12,965 bases of DNA. It comes from an uncultured Clostridium sp. GTDB lineage: Bacteria; Bacillota; Clostridia; Lachnospirales; Lachnospiraceae. The DNA lies in contig URFM01000074.1 of the NCBI GenBank assembly GCA_900547035.1, positions 1 through 12,965 on the forward strand, in the 5' to 3' direction. Under the pieces are notes generated by a model. That model searched no databases, had not been told where the DNA came from, and saw only the letters and a program-made list of their open reading frames with translations. The position numbers and the translations under genes were made by a program. The number at the start of each line of letters is the position of its first letter. Within the stretch, counting starts at the first letter, position 1. Positions 1 to 5,339 of the stretch are shown in pieces.

Positions 1-233
1 GACGGATACGTTCTGTCCTGTATCGAGCCATGCGTCCGGTGCGCCATGACCTCCCCTGGGAGCGAGCGATAAACACTGACCGCAAAACAGACGTGGCGGT
101 CTGTGGGCGATGACATACAGGACAGGTTAAAGATACTCGCGCGTTGAACGCCCACAAAGCATTGCGCGCCGCACCCACAAGCATGGGCCGGGGTGAGACT
201 CCCGTGGAGCTGTGCCAGCAGCCGTCCGTTTTT
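1..233 (+). ncRNA. Candidate structured RNA, family not recognised
   Basis: This GC-rich stretch has no convincing reading frame and many exact complementary segments: CTGTCCTGTAT (13-23) with ATACAGGACAG (115-125); CCATGC (28-33) with GCATGG (181-186); nested inside that, GGTGCG (38-43) with CGCACC (170-175); GTGGGC (103-108) with GCCCAC (150-155); and a local hairpin GACCGC/GCGGTC (78-83/96-101). The 13-23 pairing crosses the 28-33 and 38-43 pairings, so the RNA would be pseudoknotted or would switch between folds. A T5 run (229-233) follows a GC-rich segment and could be the 3' end, which is why the plus strand is preferred. The 5' end may lie outside the window. It does not show the domain V signature of a group II intron and does not match tmRNA, RNase P or SRP RNA as far as I can recall. 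It could also be an oriT-like or recombination DNA structure. Confidence 0.35.
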
Positions 234-269
234 CTGCCTCTTATTTTTGGATAGTTCATTTATTTTTTC

Positions 270-296
270 ATTTACGGATAATTCGTAAATTTTTTA
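270..296 (+). promoter_or_regulatory. AT-rich palindrome with T tract (weak terminator or operator)
   Basis: ATTTACG (270-276) and CGTAAAT (284-290) form a perfect 7-bp stem with a 7-nt loop, followed directly by a T-rich run to 296. The stem has little GC, so as a terminator it would be weak. The loop contains GATAAT, which resembles a -10 box, so an operator over a promoter for the excisionase gene is another reading. No good -35 box is visible. Confidence 0.3.
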
Positions 297-318
297 TTAG
301 CAGCAGACAAACCAAACG

Positions 319-360
319 CAGCGCGGTAAAATGATTGTAGGAAGTCATTTTCTCGCGCTG
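319..360 (+). promoter_or_regulatory. Long hairpin in the leader of the excisionase gene
   Basis: CAGCGCG (319-325) pairs with CGCGCTG (354-360). After a symmetric 2-nt internal loop, AAAATGA (328-334) pairs with TCATTTT (345-351), leaving a 10-nt loop (335-344). This 42-nt imperfect palindrome ends about 12 nt before the ribosome site of the excisionase gene. There is no T tract, so it is not a plain terminator. It could be a leader RNA hairpin or a DNA-binding or recombination site. Confidence 0.45.
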
Positions 361-384
361 TTTCCATAAAGAAAGGGGGTTGCC

Positions 385-591
385 ATGTCGCAGACATGGA
401 ACGGCGCGAAGAAGGGTTCCCCTGAACGGAGAACATATACGGTTGAGGAGATCGCTCAAATTCTTGGAATAGGGCGCACCTCTGCGTATCTTCTCGTAAA
501 GGAAGGGCACTTCAAAATCGTGCGAATTGGAAACGCCATACGAATTTCTAAGCGGTCTTTTGACGAGTGGCTTGATTCACTTGATCTATGA
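385..591 (+). CDS. xis: Excisionase-like small helix-turn-helix DNA-binding protein
   Basis: A 68-residue protein. Residues about 18-64 form a MerR/excisionase-type helix-turn-helix of the helix_turn_helix_17 kind: YTVEEIAQIL, then a turn with GRTSAYLLVKEG, then a short wing with RIGNAIRISKRSFDEWL. Such proteins bend DNA at the attachment site and direct the partner integrase towards excision, and some also repress the element's genes. The start is supported by AAAGGGGG six bases upstream. The gene ends 22 bp before the integrase start, so the two are probably co-transcribed. A transcriptional regulator role without excision activity cannot be excluded, but position right before the integrase makes Xis the best call. 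The symbol is by function, not by identity with a named element. Confidence 0.8.
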   Translation: MSQTWNGAKKGSPERRTYTVEEIAQILGIGRTSAYLLVKEGHFKIVRIGNAIRISKRSFDEWLDSLDL

Positions 592-613
592 CTATTAGAA
601 AGGAAGTATCAGT

Positions 614-2020
614 ATGGCATCTATCATTAAGCGTAAAAAGAATTATTCAGTTGTTTACAATTATGTTGACGAAAACGGCGAAACAAAGCAAAAATGGGAA
701 ACCTGGCGTACCCACAAAGACGCGCTGCGGCGAAAGGCAGAAATTGAAAACCAGCAGTTTACGGGAACCTTCCTGCCGCCGAGTAACCAGAAAATATCCG
801 AGTTTCTGTATGACTTCGTTTCTCTGTATGGAGAAAAGAAGTGGGGCGTATCCATGTATGACAGCCAGACAGCGCTGATTGCCAACTATATCAATCCGAT
901 TATCGGTGATATGGAGGTTCAGGCGGTAACGCCCCGTGTGGTTGACAGTTACATTCAGACCTTACAGAAAACTCCTTCTGTGTCCACTAAGACCCACAAG
1001 GCAAAGACGGTCTATGTCAGCGACAAGACGATTGAGAAAATCATCAAGCTCCTGCGCTGTGCGTTCAAACAGGCGGTTCGCTGGGAGATTATTGGCAGAA
1101 ATCCATTTGACAATGTAATTCTCCCTAAAACAGAATACACAAAGCGGGATATCTGGGACGCGGATATGATCCGGACAGCTCTGGATAAGTGTACGGACAG
1201 CAAGCTCTATGTGGCAATGAACCTGTCCTTTGCTTGTTCTTTACGAATGGGCGAGATACTGGGGCTTACTTGGGATAATGTCCACATCTCTGATGAAGAT
1301 ATCGCTGATGACAATGCCTATGTCTACATTGACAAGGAACTGGCAAGGGCGTCCAAAAGGGCGATTGAAACGCTTGGAGAGAAAGATATCTATTATATCT
1401 TCAATCCGCTTATGCCGAATACCAGTACACGGCTGATCCTGAAAAAGCCAAAAACCGATTCCAGTATCCGTAAGGTCTGGCTGCCAAAAACTCTTGCCTA
1501 TATTCTGCGTGAGTGGAAATCGGCTCAGGATGAATTAAGAGGCTTTCTGGGAGACGAATACCAGGAATTTAATCTGGTCGTTGCACTTCCCAATGGCCGG
1601 CCCTGTGAGGATCGTATCATCCTGAAAGAGTTTTCCAAACTCCGGGAAGAAGCTGGACTGCCGAGAGTGGTCTTTCATTCTCTTAGACATTCCAGTACAA
1701 CCTACAAGCTGAAACTCAACCACGGTGACCTGAAGGCCACCCAGGGCGATACGGGCCATGCGGAGATTGACATGATTACCAGCATTTACGCTCACATTCT
1801 GGACGAGGATCGAAAAGTCAACGCCCAGAAATTTGAGACGGCCTTCTATTCCAATCCTGATTTGCGAGGGGTACGGCCGCCGCAGGAGCCGAAAGCACCT
1901 GAACCGGCGCCTATCGACCTGGCAAGTTTAGTGGAACAGCTTCAGAAATCCCCGGAGCTGGCGAGCGCCCTGGCTGCTCTGATTGCGAACCAGGCGGCAG
2001 GAACATCGGAAAAGGCGTGA
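614..2020 (+). CDS. int: Tyrosine-recombinase integrase of an integrative element
   Basis: A 468-residue site-specific recombinase that cuts and rejoins element and chromosomal attachment sites. Residues about 1-55 look like the arm-type DNA-binding domain (lysine-rich start, then YSVVYNYVDENGETKQKWET). Residues about 60-165 are the SAM-like core-binding domain. The catalytic domain covers about 175-410 and holds the full active-site set: R211 (SLRMGEILGL), K280 in the beta hairpin (KKPKTDSS), H355 and R358 (HSLRHS), H381 (GDTGH) and the nucleophile Y392 (SIYAH). The C-terminal tail (about 415-468) is rich in proline and alanine and longer than in the roughly 400-residue Tn916-type integrases. 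The start has AGAAAGGAAG about 8 bases upstream. It appears intact and active, and it faces tRNA-Arg 180 bp downstream, the probable target. Confidence 0.92.
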   Translation: MASIIKRKKNYSVVYNYVDENGETKQKWETWRTHKDALRRKAEIENQQFTGTFLPPSNQKISEFLYDFVSLYGEKKWGVSMYDSQTALIANYINPIIGDMEVQAVTPRVVDSYIQTLQKTPSVSTKTHKAKTVYVSDKTIEKIIKLLRCAFKQAVRWEIIGRNPFDNVILPKTEYTKRDIWDADMIRTALDKCTDSKLYVAMNLSFACSLRMGEILGLTWDNVHISDEDIADDNAYVYIDKELARASKRAIETLGEKDIYYIFNPLMPNTSTRLILKKPKTDSSIRKVWLPKTLAYILREWKSAQDELRGFLGDEYQEFNLVVALPNGRPCEDRIILKEFSKLREEAGLPRVVFHSLRHSSTTYKLKLNHGDLKATQGDTGHAEIDMITSIYAHILDEDRKVNAQKFETAFYSNPDLRGVRPPQEPKAPEPAPIDLASLVEQLQKSPELASALAALIANQAAGTSEKA

Positions 2021-2028
2021 AATTCAAA

Positions 2029-2087
2029 TTAGCAGAACGGTGATTTTTCTTAGCAGACTTGTGAAAACCGTTCGTTTCTTCTTAGCA
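2029..2087. repeat. Three TTAGCA repeats between integrase and tRNA
   Basis: TTAGCA occurs at 2029-2034, 2050-2055 and 2082-2087, starts 21 and 32 bp apart, close to two and three turns of the DNA helix. The first two copies share TTAGCAGA. Short phased direct repeats at the end of an integrase gene are what arm-type integrase sites look like, but a hexamer this short in AT-rich DNA could be chance. A 7-bp inverted repeat, GAACGGT/ACCGTTC (2035-2041 and about 2067-2073), overlaps this segment. Confidence 0.3.
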
Positions 2088-2112
2088 AAATATACATTTG
2101 CAGCGCATAAAA

Positions 2113-2147
2113 TTCTCCCGGTCATACATGAGCGACGACCGGGAGAA
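2113..2147 (-). terminator. Perfect 11-bp inverted repeat, possible second terminator
   Basis: TTCTCCCGGTC (2113-2123) and GACCGGGAGAA (2137-2147) form a perfect 11-bp stem with a 13-nt loop. Read on the minus strand it is followed by AATTTTATG, a short T-rich tail, and it lies downstream of the tRNA terminator, so it may be a back-up terminator. On the plus strand it is followed by an A-rich run, so it would be a poor terminator for the integrase gene. A protein-binding palindrome near the element end is an alternative. Confidence 0.4.
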
Positions 2148-2154
2148 ACAAAAC

Positions 2155-2192
2155 AAAAAAACGCTGCAAACCAGCAAAAATGGCTTGCAGCG
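2155..2192 (-). terminator. Intrinsic terminator of tRNA-Arg
   Basis: On the minus strand a 12-bp stem, CGCTGCAAGCCA with TGGTTTGCAGCG (one G-T pair), loop TTTTTGC, is followed immediately by seven T. It begins nine bases after the tRNA CCA end, so it ends the tRNA transcript. If the element sits in the tRNA 3' end, this terminator is element DNA supplied to replace the chromosomal one. Confidence 0.85.
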
Positions 2193-2200
2193 GTGCTTTC

Positions 2201-2277
2201 TGGCGTCCCTGGGCAGATTCGAACTGCCGGCCTTTCGCTTAGGAGGCGAACGCTCTATCCTGCTGAGCTACAGAGAC
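2201..2277 (-). tRNA. tRNA-Arg, anticodon CCT
   Basis: The minus strand gives a complete 77-nt cloverleaf with an encoded CCA end. The acceptor stem is GTCTCTG/CAGGGAC (one G-T pair), the D arm is GCTC/GAGC, the anticodon stem is TTCGC/GCGAA with loop CTCCTAA (anticodon CCT, reading AGG), the variable loop has five bases, and the T arm is GGCAG/CTGCC with loop TTCGAAT. Its 3' end points at the integrase gene. tRNA 3' halves are the usual attachment sites of such elements, so an intact gene here means the element core restores the tRNA on integration. The gene looks functional. Confidence 0.95.
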
Positions 2278-2338
2278 GTATATCAAATTTATTCCATTTT
2301 TCCATTCAAAAGGCCTCCTAATTACAGGCCTACCGTTT

Positions 2339-2367
2339 ATATTAACCTATCCAAACTAAAAAATCAA
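2339..2367 (-). promoter_or_regulatory. Candidate promoter for tRNA-Arg
   Basis: On the minus strand TTGATT (2367-2362) and TAATAT (2344-2339) are separated by exactly 17 bp. Transcription would start near 2332, leaving a leader of about 55 nt before the tRNA. A GC-rich AGGCCT...AGGCCT hairpin (2311-2331) falls in that leader. No better promoter closer to the tRNA was found. Confidence 0.45.
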
Positions 2368-2388
2368 GCTGAAATTTTCATCCTGCTT
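2358..2388 (-). terminator. Possible terminator of the DUF3881-like gene
   Basis: On the minus strand AAGC and TGAA pair with TTCA and GCTT around a 3-nt loop, with a 4-nt bulge on one side. Two bases after the stem (GA) comes a run of six T. It lies about 40 bp past the stop codon of the minus-strand gene. The bulge and low GC make it a moderate candidate. Its T tract overlaps the -35 box proposed for the tRNA promoter. Confidence 0.4.
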
Positions 2389-2426
2389 TCATTTTTCCGC
2401 ACTGGTCCAATTCACCCAAAAAAGCC

Positions 2427-3299
2427 TTAAAACTTCACAGTCCCCTGCAGCCAGATTTGTCCCTTAAACCGTCTGCCCGGCAGCGGCTCTCCTAAGAGGT
2501 CTTTCTGGTTAATCGCCACATGAAAATTCATATCATTGCAGTCCAGGGCCAGATTATAGATTTCCTCCCCGGTAAGATAATTTTTCATACGTTCCACCTT
2601 CCGGATTTCTCCAATTACAGAATACTGATCGCACTCCACTCCACATGGCATAAAACTGGTATCGATAATAGAGTAGATGTCTTCATTCATAATCCGGCGG
2701 GATACCATGGAATAAAGGTCAATGTCCTCAATTGTCAGTGTTTCTATCGCCTCTTCGTCTCCGTTCTTAGCAGCCTCCAGCAGCTTCGTACGGTTTTTTG
2801 ACGCCATTTTTAAACTTTCTGCTTGCTGCTTGGTCTTTTGCACCGGAAGCAGAATCTTTCCCTGGACGGATAATCCTGTCATGGCAACACCCTTGGGTTT
2901 GATTCTTTTGCGTCCTTTCAATTTACGAAATTCTACCGCATTTTCCATATAAAAAATCAGGGAAATCCCCACCCGGTACTCATCCAGCATCCCTGCATAA
3001 GTTTCCTTCTCCGCATGGCGCTGTATCGAGCACTCTGCCTTTGAGCTTATCTCTGAACTGGTCACATAAGGATAATAATATTCCAAGGTGAAATTCCGGT
3101 CATCATCGATCTCTCCGGCCAGGGCAACTCCCATGCCTTGATCCATCTCCGCCCGGATCTCACAAAAGGTATGGGACTGACCTGCCTCCGCCAGTTCCTG
3201 CTTGATTTTTGCCTCCGCCGCCAGTTTCTTTAGCAGTACATCCATATCCCGCTTGTTCTTATACTTAGAAAAACCCACGGTCCGCATATATTTATGCAT
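2427..3299 (-). CDS. DUF3881-like protein of unknown function
   Basis: A 290-residue soluble protein with no signal peptide or membrane segment. From memory its start (MHKYMRTVGFSKYKNKRDMD) and length fit the DUF3881 family of Clostridia, whose role is unknown. Features visible are a charged N-terminal part, an acidic middle (about 85-110) with YYYPYVTSSE, and a C-terminal part with a basic-aromatic end (RRFKGQIWLQGTVKF). The frame stays open upstream to an ATG at 3371, but that ATG overlaps a TATAAT box, so it would lie outside the transcript. ATG 3299 has AGAGG 7 bases upstream. A neighbouring ATG at 3302 is too close to the ribosome site. It is the first chromosomal gene after the tRNA and is divergent from the gcv operon, with no visible functional link to it. 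Confidence 0.65.
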   Translation of the reverse strand: MHKYMRTVGFSKYKNKRDMDVLLKKLAAEAKIKQELAEAGQSHTFCEIRAEMDQGMGVALAGEIDDDRNFTLEYYYPYVTSSEISSKAECSIQRHAEKETYAGMLDEYRVGISLIFYMENAVEFRKLKGRKRIKPKGVAMTGLSVQGKILLPVQKTKQQAESLKMASKNRTKLLEAAKNGDEEAIETLTIEDIDLYSMVSRRIMNEDIYSIIDTSFMPCGVECDQYSVIGEIRKVERMKNYLTGEEIYNLALDCNDMNFHVAINQKDLLGEPLPGRRFKGQIWLQGTVKF

Positions 3300-3369
3300 C
3301 ATTCCACCTCTTTCCTGTCTTTGTTTTGACTCAGCCTCTTCGCAATCAGGCCTTCCCGTTTCTTTGCTC

Positions 3370-3398
3370 ATTATATACTACTTCCTCTCAGATTACCA
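3370..3398 (-). promoter_or_regulatory. Promoter of the DUF3881-like gene
   Basis: On the minus strand a perfect TATAAT (3375-3370) lies 17 bp after TGGTAA (3398-3393), a weak -35 box. Transcription would start near 3363, giving a 5' leader of about 63 nt before the ATG at 3299. Confidence 0.5.
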
Positions 3399-3494
3399 GC
3401 CCTTTTTCATTCCGTGGAAAAAATGCGTCTTTCTTCCATATTATGATAGGTGTTTTCGTTTTCAACTAATACCATCATATTATTTACATATATA

Positions 3495-3523
3495 TTGACT
3501 ATATTTTTCCCTTATGCTAGAAT
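3495..3523 (+). promoter_or_regulatory. Sigma-A promoter of the gcv operon
   Basis: TTGACT (3495-3500), a 17-bp spacer and TAGAAT (3518-3523) with an extended -10 TGC in front make a near-consensus housekeeping promoter. The start point should be near 3530, about 30 nt before the first helix of the glycine riboswitch. Confidence 0.85.
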
Positions 3524-3558
3524 ACCTTTAGACAAACTGCACAATTTTCGGATGATGG

Positions 3559-3696
3559 ATCTGGGAGAGACCGGCAGGTGAGCCGGCGCCGAAGGGGCTG
3601 CGGATAACTCTCAGGCAAAAGGACCAGATACCGGACGAACCTCTGGAAAGCGGATACGCACCGAAGAAGCAAAATCTTTCAGGTCAAAAGACAGAG
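3559..3696 (+). ncRNA. Tandem glycine riboswitch
   Basis: Two glycine aptamers in series. Aptamer I is closed by ATCTGG (3559-3564) with CCAGAT (3624-3629) and carries the conserved GCGCCGAAGGGG (3586-3597) and CTCTCAGGCAAAAGGAC (3608-3624). Aptamer II is closed by CTCTG (3641-3645) with CAGAG (3692-3696) and carries CACCGAAGAAG and CTTTCAGGTCAAAAGAC. The linker is short (3630-3640). Leader bases just upstream (TCGG, 3548-3551) could pair with CCGG in the linker (3631-3634), as in the leader-linker kink-turn described for this class. The riboswitch precedes gcvT and is expected to switch the glycine cleavage operon on when glycine is high. Confidence 0.95.
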
Positions 3697-3726
3697 CGCA
3701 CGAACGTTTTGTTCGTGCGCTTTTTT
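3696..3726 (+). terminator. Riboswitch-controlled intrinsic terminator
   Basis: GCGCACGAAC (3696-3705) pairs perfectly with GTTCGTGCGC (3711-3720) around GTTTT and is followed by six T. The first stem base is also the last base of aptamer II helix P1. The stem arm ACGAAC (3700-3705) is duplicated in the aptamer linker (3635-3640), so the downstream GTTCGT has two possible partners. Glycine binding most likely prevents terminator formation. Confidence 0.9.
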
Positions 3727-3773
3727 CCGTTTTCCGGAACATCCAAATCCCATTTCACGAAAGGAGAAACCTT

Positions 3774-4874
3774 ATGGCAGCTGAAACCGGCCTCAAAACG
3801 CCACTCTACCACATTCACACCGCCCTGGGCGGCAAGATGGTCTCCTTTGCCGGCTACCTCCTTCCGGTCCAGTATCCCGCCGGACTCATCAAGGAGCACA
3901 TGGCCGTGCGGACCCAATGCGGTCTGTTCGATGTGTCCCATATGGGGGAAATCCTGCTGACCGGACCCGATGCGGTAAAAAACCTGAACCATCTTCTGAC
4001 TAACGACTACACCCATATGGATGACGGTCAGGCCCGCTACAGCCCCATGTGCAATGAACGAGGCGGCGTTGTGGATGATTTGATTGTCTACAAGCAGGAG
4101 GAAAACCGCTATCTTCTGGTAGTCAACGCCGCCAACAAGGACAAGGATTACCAGTGGATTGCCAGCCATCTGATTGGAGAGGCAGAAGCCAAAGACCTTT
4201 CCTCCCAGTTTGCTCAGCTGGCCCTCCAGGGTCCCGCCGCCCAGGAAATCCTCTGCCGCCTGGCAGACCCCTCGGACCTTCCGGAAAAATACTACACCGC
4301 CCATTTTGACAGAAAAGTAAGGAACATTCCCTGCATCATTTCCCGGACGGGGTACACAGGAGAAGACGGCTTTGAGCTCTACCTGGCACCTGAGGACGCC
4401 CCGGACATGTGGAATCTCCTGATGGAAGCCGGGGAGGACTTAGGCCTTCTTCCCTGCGGGCTGGGAGCCAGGGATACCCTGAGACTGGAGGCCGCCATGC
4501 CGCTGTACGGCCATGAGATGGATGAGGAGATTTCGCCCAAAGAAGCAGGGCTGGGCATCTTTGTGAAAATGGACAAGGAAGATTTCATTGGAAAAGAAGC
4601 CCTGATTCAGAGAGAACCCCTGACCCGGAGAAGAACCGGATTAAAGGCCACAAGCCGGGGCATCATCCGGGAACACCAGGATGTGTACTTTAAGGACCAG
4701 AAAATAGGCGTCACCACTTCCGGCACCCACTGTCCCTATCTGGGGTACCCTGCGGCCATGGCCTTAATCGACGCAGCGTACCGTGAGCCCGGAACCATGG
4801 TGGAGGTGGATGTAAGAGGCCGCCGCGTAGCCGCCCAGGTGGTCCCCCTTCCATTTTACAAGCGTTCACGATAA
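3774..4874 (+). CDS. gcvT: Glycine cleavage system T-protein (aminomethyltransferase)
   Basis: A 366-residue cytosolic enzyme that takes the aminomethyl group from lipoyl-GcvH, transfers the one-carbon unit to tetrahydrofolate as 5,10-methylene-THF and releases ammonia. Family landmarks: [20 protein letters not shown] near the start, [11 protein letters not shown] (49-59), the folate-site aspartate in [10 protein letters not shown] (D101), [15 protein letters not shown] in the middle, [20 protein letters not shown], and a C-terminal barrel with [20 protein letters not shown]. Length is normal. AAGGAG lies 7 bases before the ATG. It is the first gene of the operon, 47 bp after the riboswitch terminator T tract, so it is only made when that terminator is bypassed. 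It resembles YgfZ-type folate proteins less than true GcvT, and the operon settles the question. Confidence 0.97.
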   Translation: MAAETGLKTPLYHIHTALGGKMVSFAGYLLPVQYPAGLIKEHMAVRTQCGLFDVSHMGEILLTGPDAVKNLNHLLTNDYTHMDDGQARYSPMCNERGGVVDDLIVYKQEENRYLLVVNAANKDKDYQWIASHLIGEAEAKDLSSQFAQLALQGPAAQEILCRLADPSDLPEKYYTAHFDRKVRNIPCIISRTGYTGEDGFELYLAPEDAPDMWNLLMEAGEDLGLLPCGLGARDTLRLEAAMPLYGHEMDEEISPKEAGLGIFVKMDKEDFIGKEALIQREPLTRRRTGLKATSRGIIREHQDVYFKDQKIGVTTSGTHCPYLGYPAAMALIDAAYREPGTMVEVDVRGRRVAAQVVPLPFYKRSR

Positions 4875-4886
4875 CCCCGCCCAGCC

Positions 4887-4913
4887 GTTCAGGACGGCAA
4901 AACTGTCCTGGAC
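4887..4913 (+). promoter_or_regulatory. Intercistronic hairpin between gcvT and gcvH
   Basis: GTTCAGGAC (4887-4895) pairs with GTCCTGGAC (4905-4913), nine pairs including one G-T, loop of nine. No T tract follows, so it is not a standard terminator. It sits 13 bp after the gcvT stop and 14 bp before the gcvH ribosome site and may mark RNA processing or adjust the T:H expression ratio. Confidence 0.45.
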
Positions 4914-4940
4914 CGCCATTATTTCACAGGAGGTATGATT

Positions 4941-5324
4941 ATGAATATTCCCAAAAATCTCAAGTACACCAAGTCCCACGAATGGATTCTGATGAATGAG
5001 GACTCCACCGCTTCCATCGGCCTCACCGATTACGCCCAGGACGCTCTGGGAGATTTGGTCTTCGTCAACCTGCCGGAGCCGGAGGACGAGCTGACGGCAG
5101 GGGAGGCCTTTGCGGATGTGGAATCCGTCAAAGCCGTATCCGACGTCTATTCCCCGGTGGACGGCAAGGTTTTAACCGTCAACGAAGATTTGCTGGATTC
5201 CCCGGAATCCATCAACAGCGACCCCTACGGCGCCTGGCTGATTACCGCCGGCGAGATTACGGGAACCGAGGAACTGCTGACGCCGGAGGAGTATGAAGCG
5301 TTTCTGGAAACGCTGGACGATTAG
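4941..5324 (+). CDS. gcvH: Glycine cleavage system H-protein (lipoyl carrier)
   Basis: A 127-residue lipoyl-domain carrier that shuttles the methylamine arm between P, T and L proteins. The signature around the modified lysine is [18 protein letters not shown], with K64 the lipoylation site. The start ([10 protein letters not shown]) and end ([16 protein letters not shown]) are typical. An ATG at 4935 is in frame, but it abuts the AGGAGG (4928-4933) with one base between, so the ATG at 4941, seven bases away and giving the usual family length, is chosen. It lies third-from-last upstream of a lipoate ligase gene in the same operon, whose product probably charges K64. An AAAAGGAGGT for the next gene follows the stop directly. 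Confidence 0.97.
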   Translation: MNIPKNLKYTKSHEWILMNEDSTASIGLTDYAQDALGDLVFVNLPEPEDELTAGEAFADVESVKAVSDVYSPVDGKVLTVNEDLLDSPESINSDPYGAWLITAGEITGTEELLTPEEYEAFLETLDD

Positions 5325-5339
5325 AAAAGGAGGTGCGCT

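Larger units (their letters stand above)
1..2200 (+). mobile_element. Right end of an integrative element (ICE/IME) next to tRNA-Arg
   Basis: An excisionase-like gene followed by a tyrosine-recombinase gene, with the integrase reading out towards the 3' end of a tRNA gene, is the classic end of an integrative and conjugative or mobilizable element. Only this end is in the window, so conjugation genes, the other attachment site and the total size are unseen. The right boundary is inferred. If the attachment core is the tRNA 3' half, the element ends at about 2201-2230. If not, it ends somewhere in 2021-2200. The DNA beyond the tRNA (DUF3881-like gene, gcv operon) looks like ordinary chromosome. 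Confidence 0.7.

Noticed and set aside
39..45. GTGCGCC, resembling the 5' end of group II introns
   Set aside because: No further intron domain I landmarks, no domain V GAAA hairpin and no reverse transcriptase gene follow before xis.
3..113. A plus-strand frame open from base 3 for 36 codons, possible end of an upstream gene
   Set aside because: Its length is within chance for GC-rich DNA, it has no recognisable motif, and it coincides with the strongest complementary segments. It is not fully excluded.
2311..2331. AGGCCT...AGGCCT hairpin as a terminator
   Set aside because: Only six base pairs and a three- to four-base T tail. It lies after the probable tRNA promoter, where termination would make no sense.
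1983..2430. Two plus-strand frames of about 110 codons across the int end, tRNA and spacer
   Set aside because: They run through a perfect tRNA and terminators in the opposite direction and have no ribosome site.
3684..4304. A 206-codon minus-strand frame opposite gcvT
   Set aside because: It is the shadow of the gcvT reading frame and covers the riboswitch terminator. It has no family sequence.
4935..4940. ATG at 4935 as the gcvH start
   Set aside because: Only one base separates it from AGGAGG. The ATG at 4941 has normal spacing and gives the usual family length.
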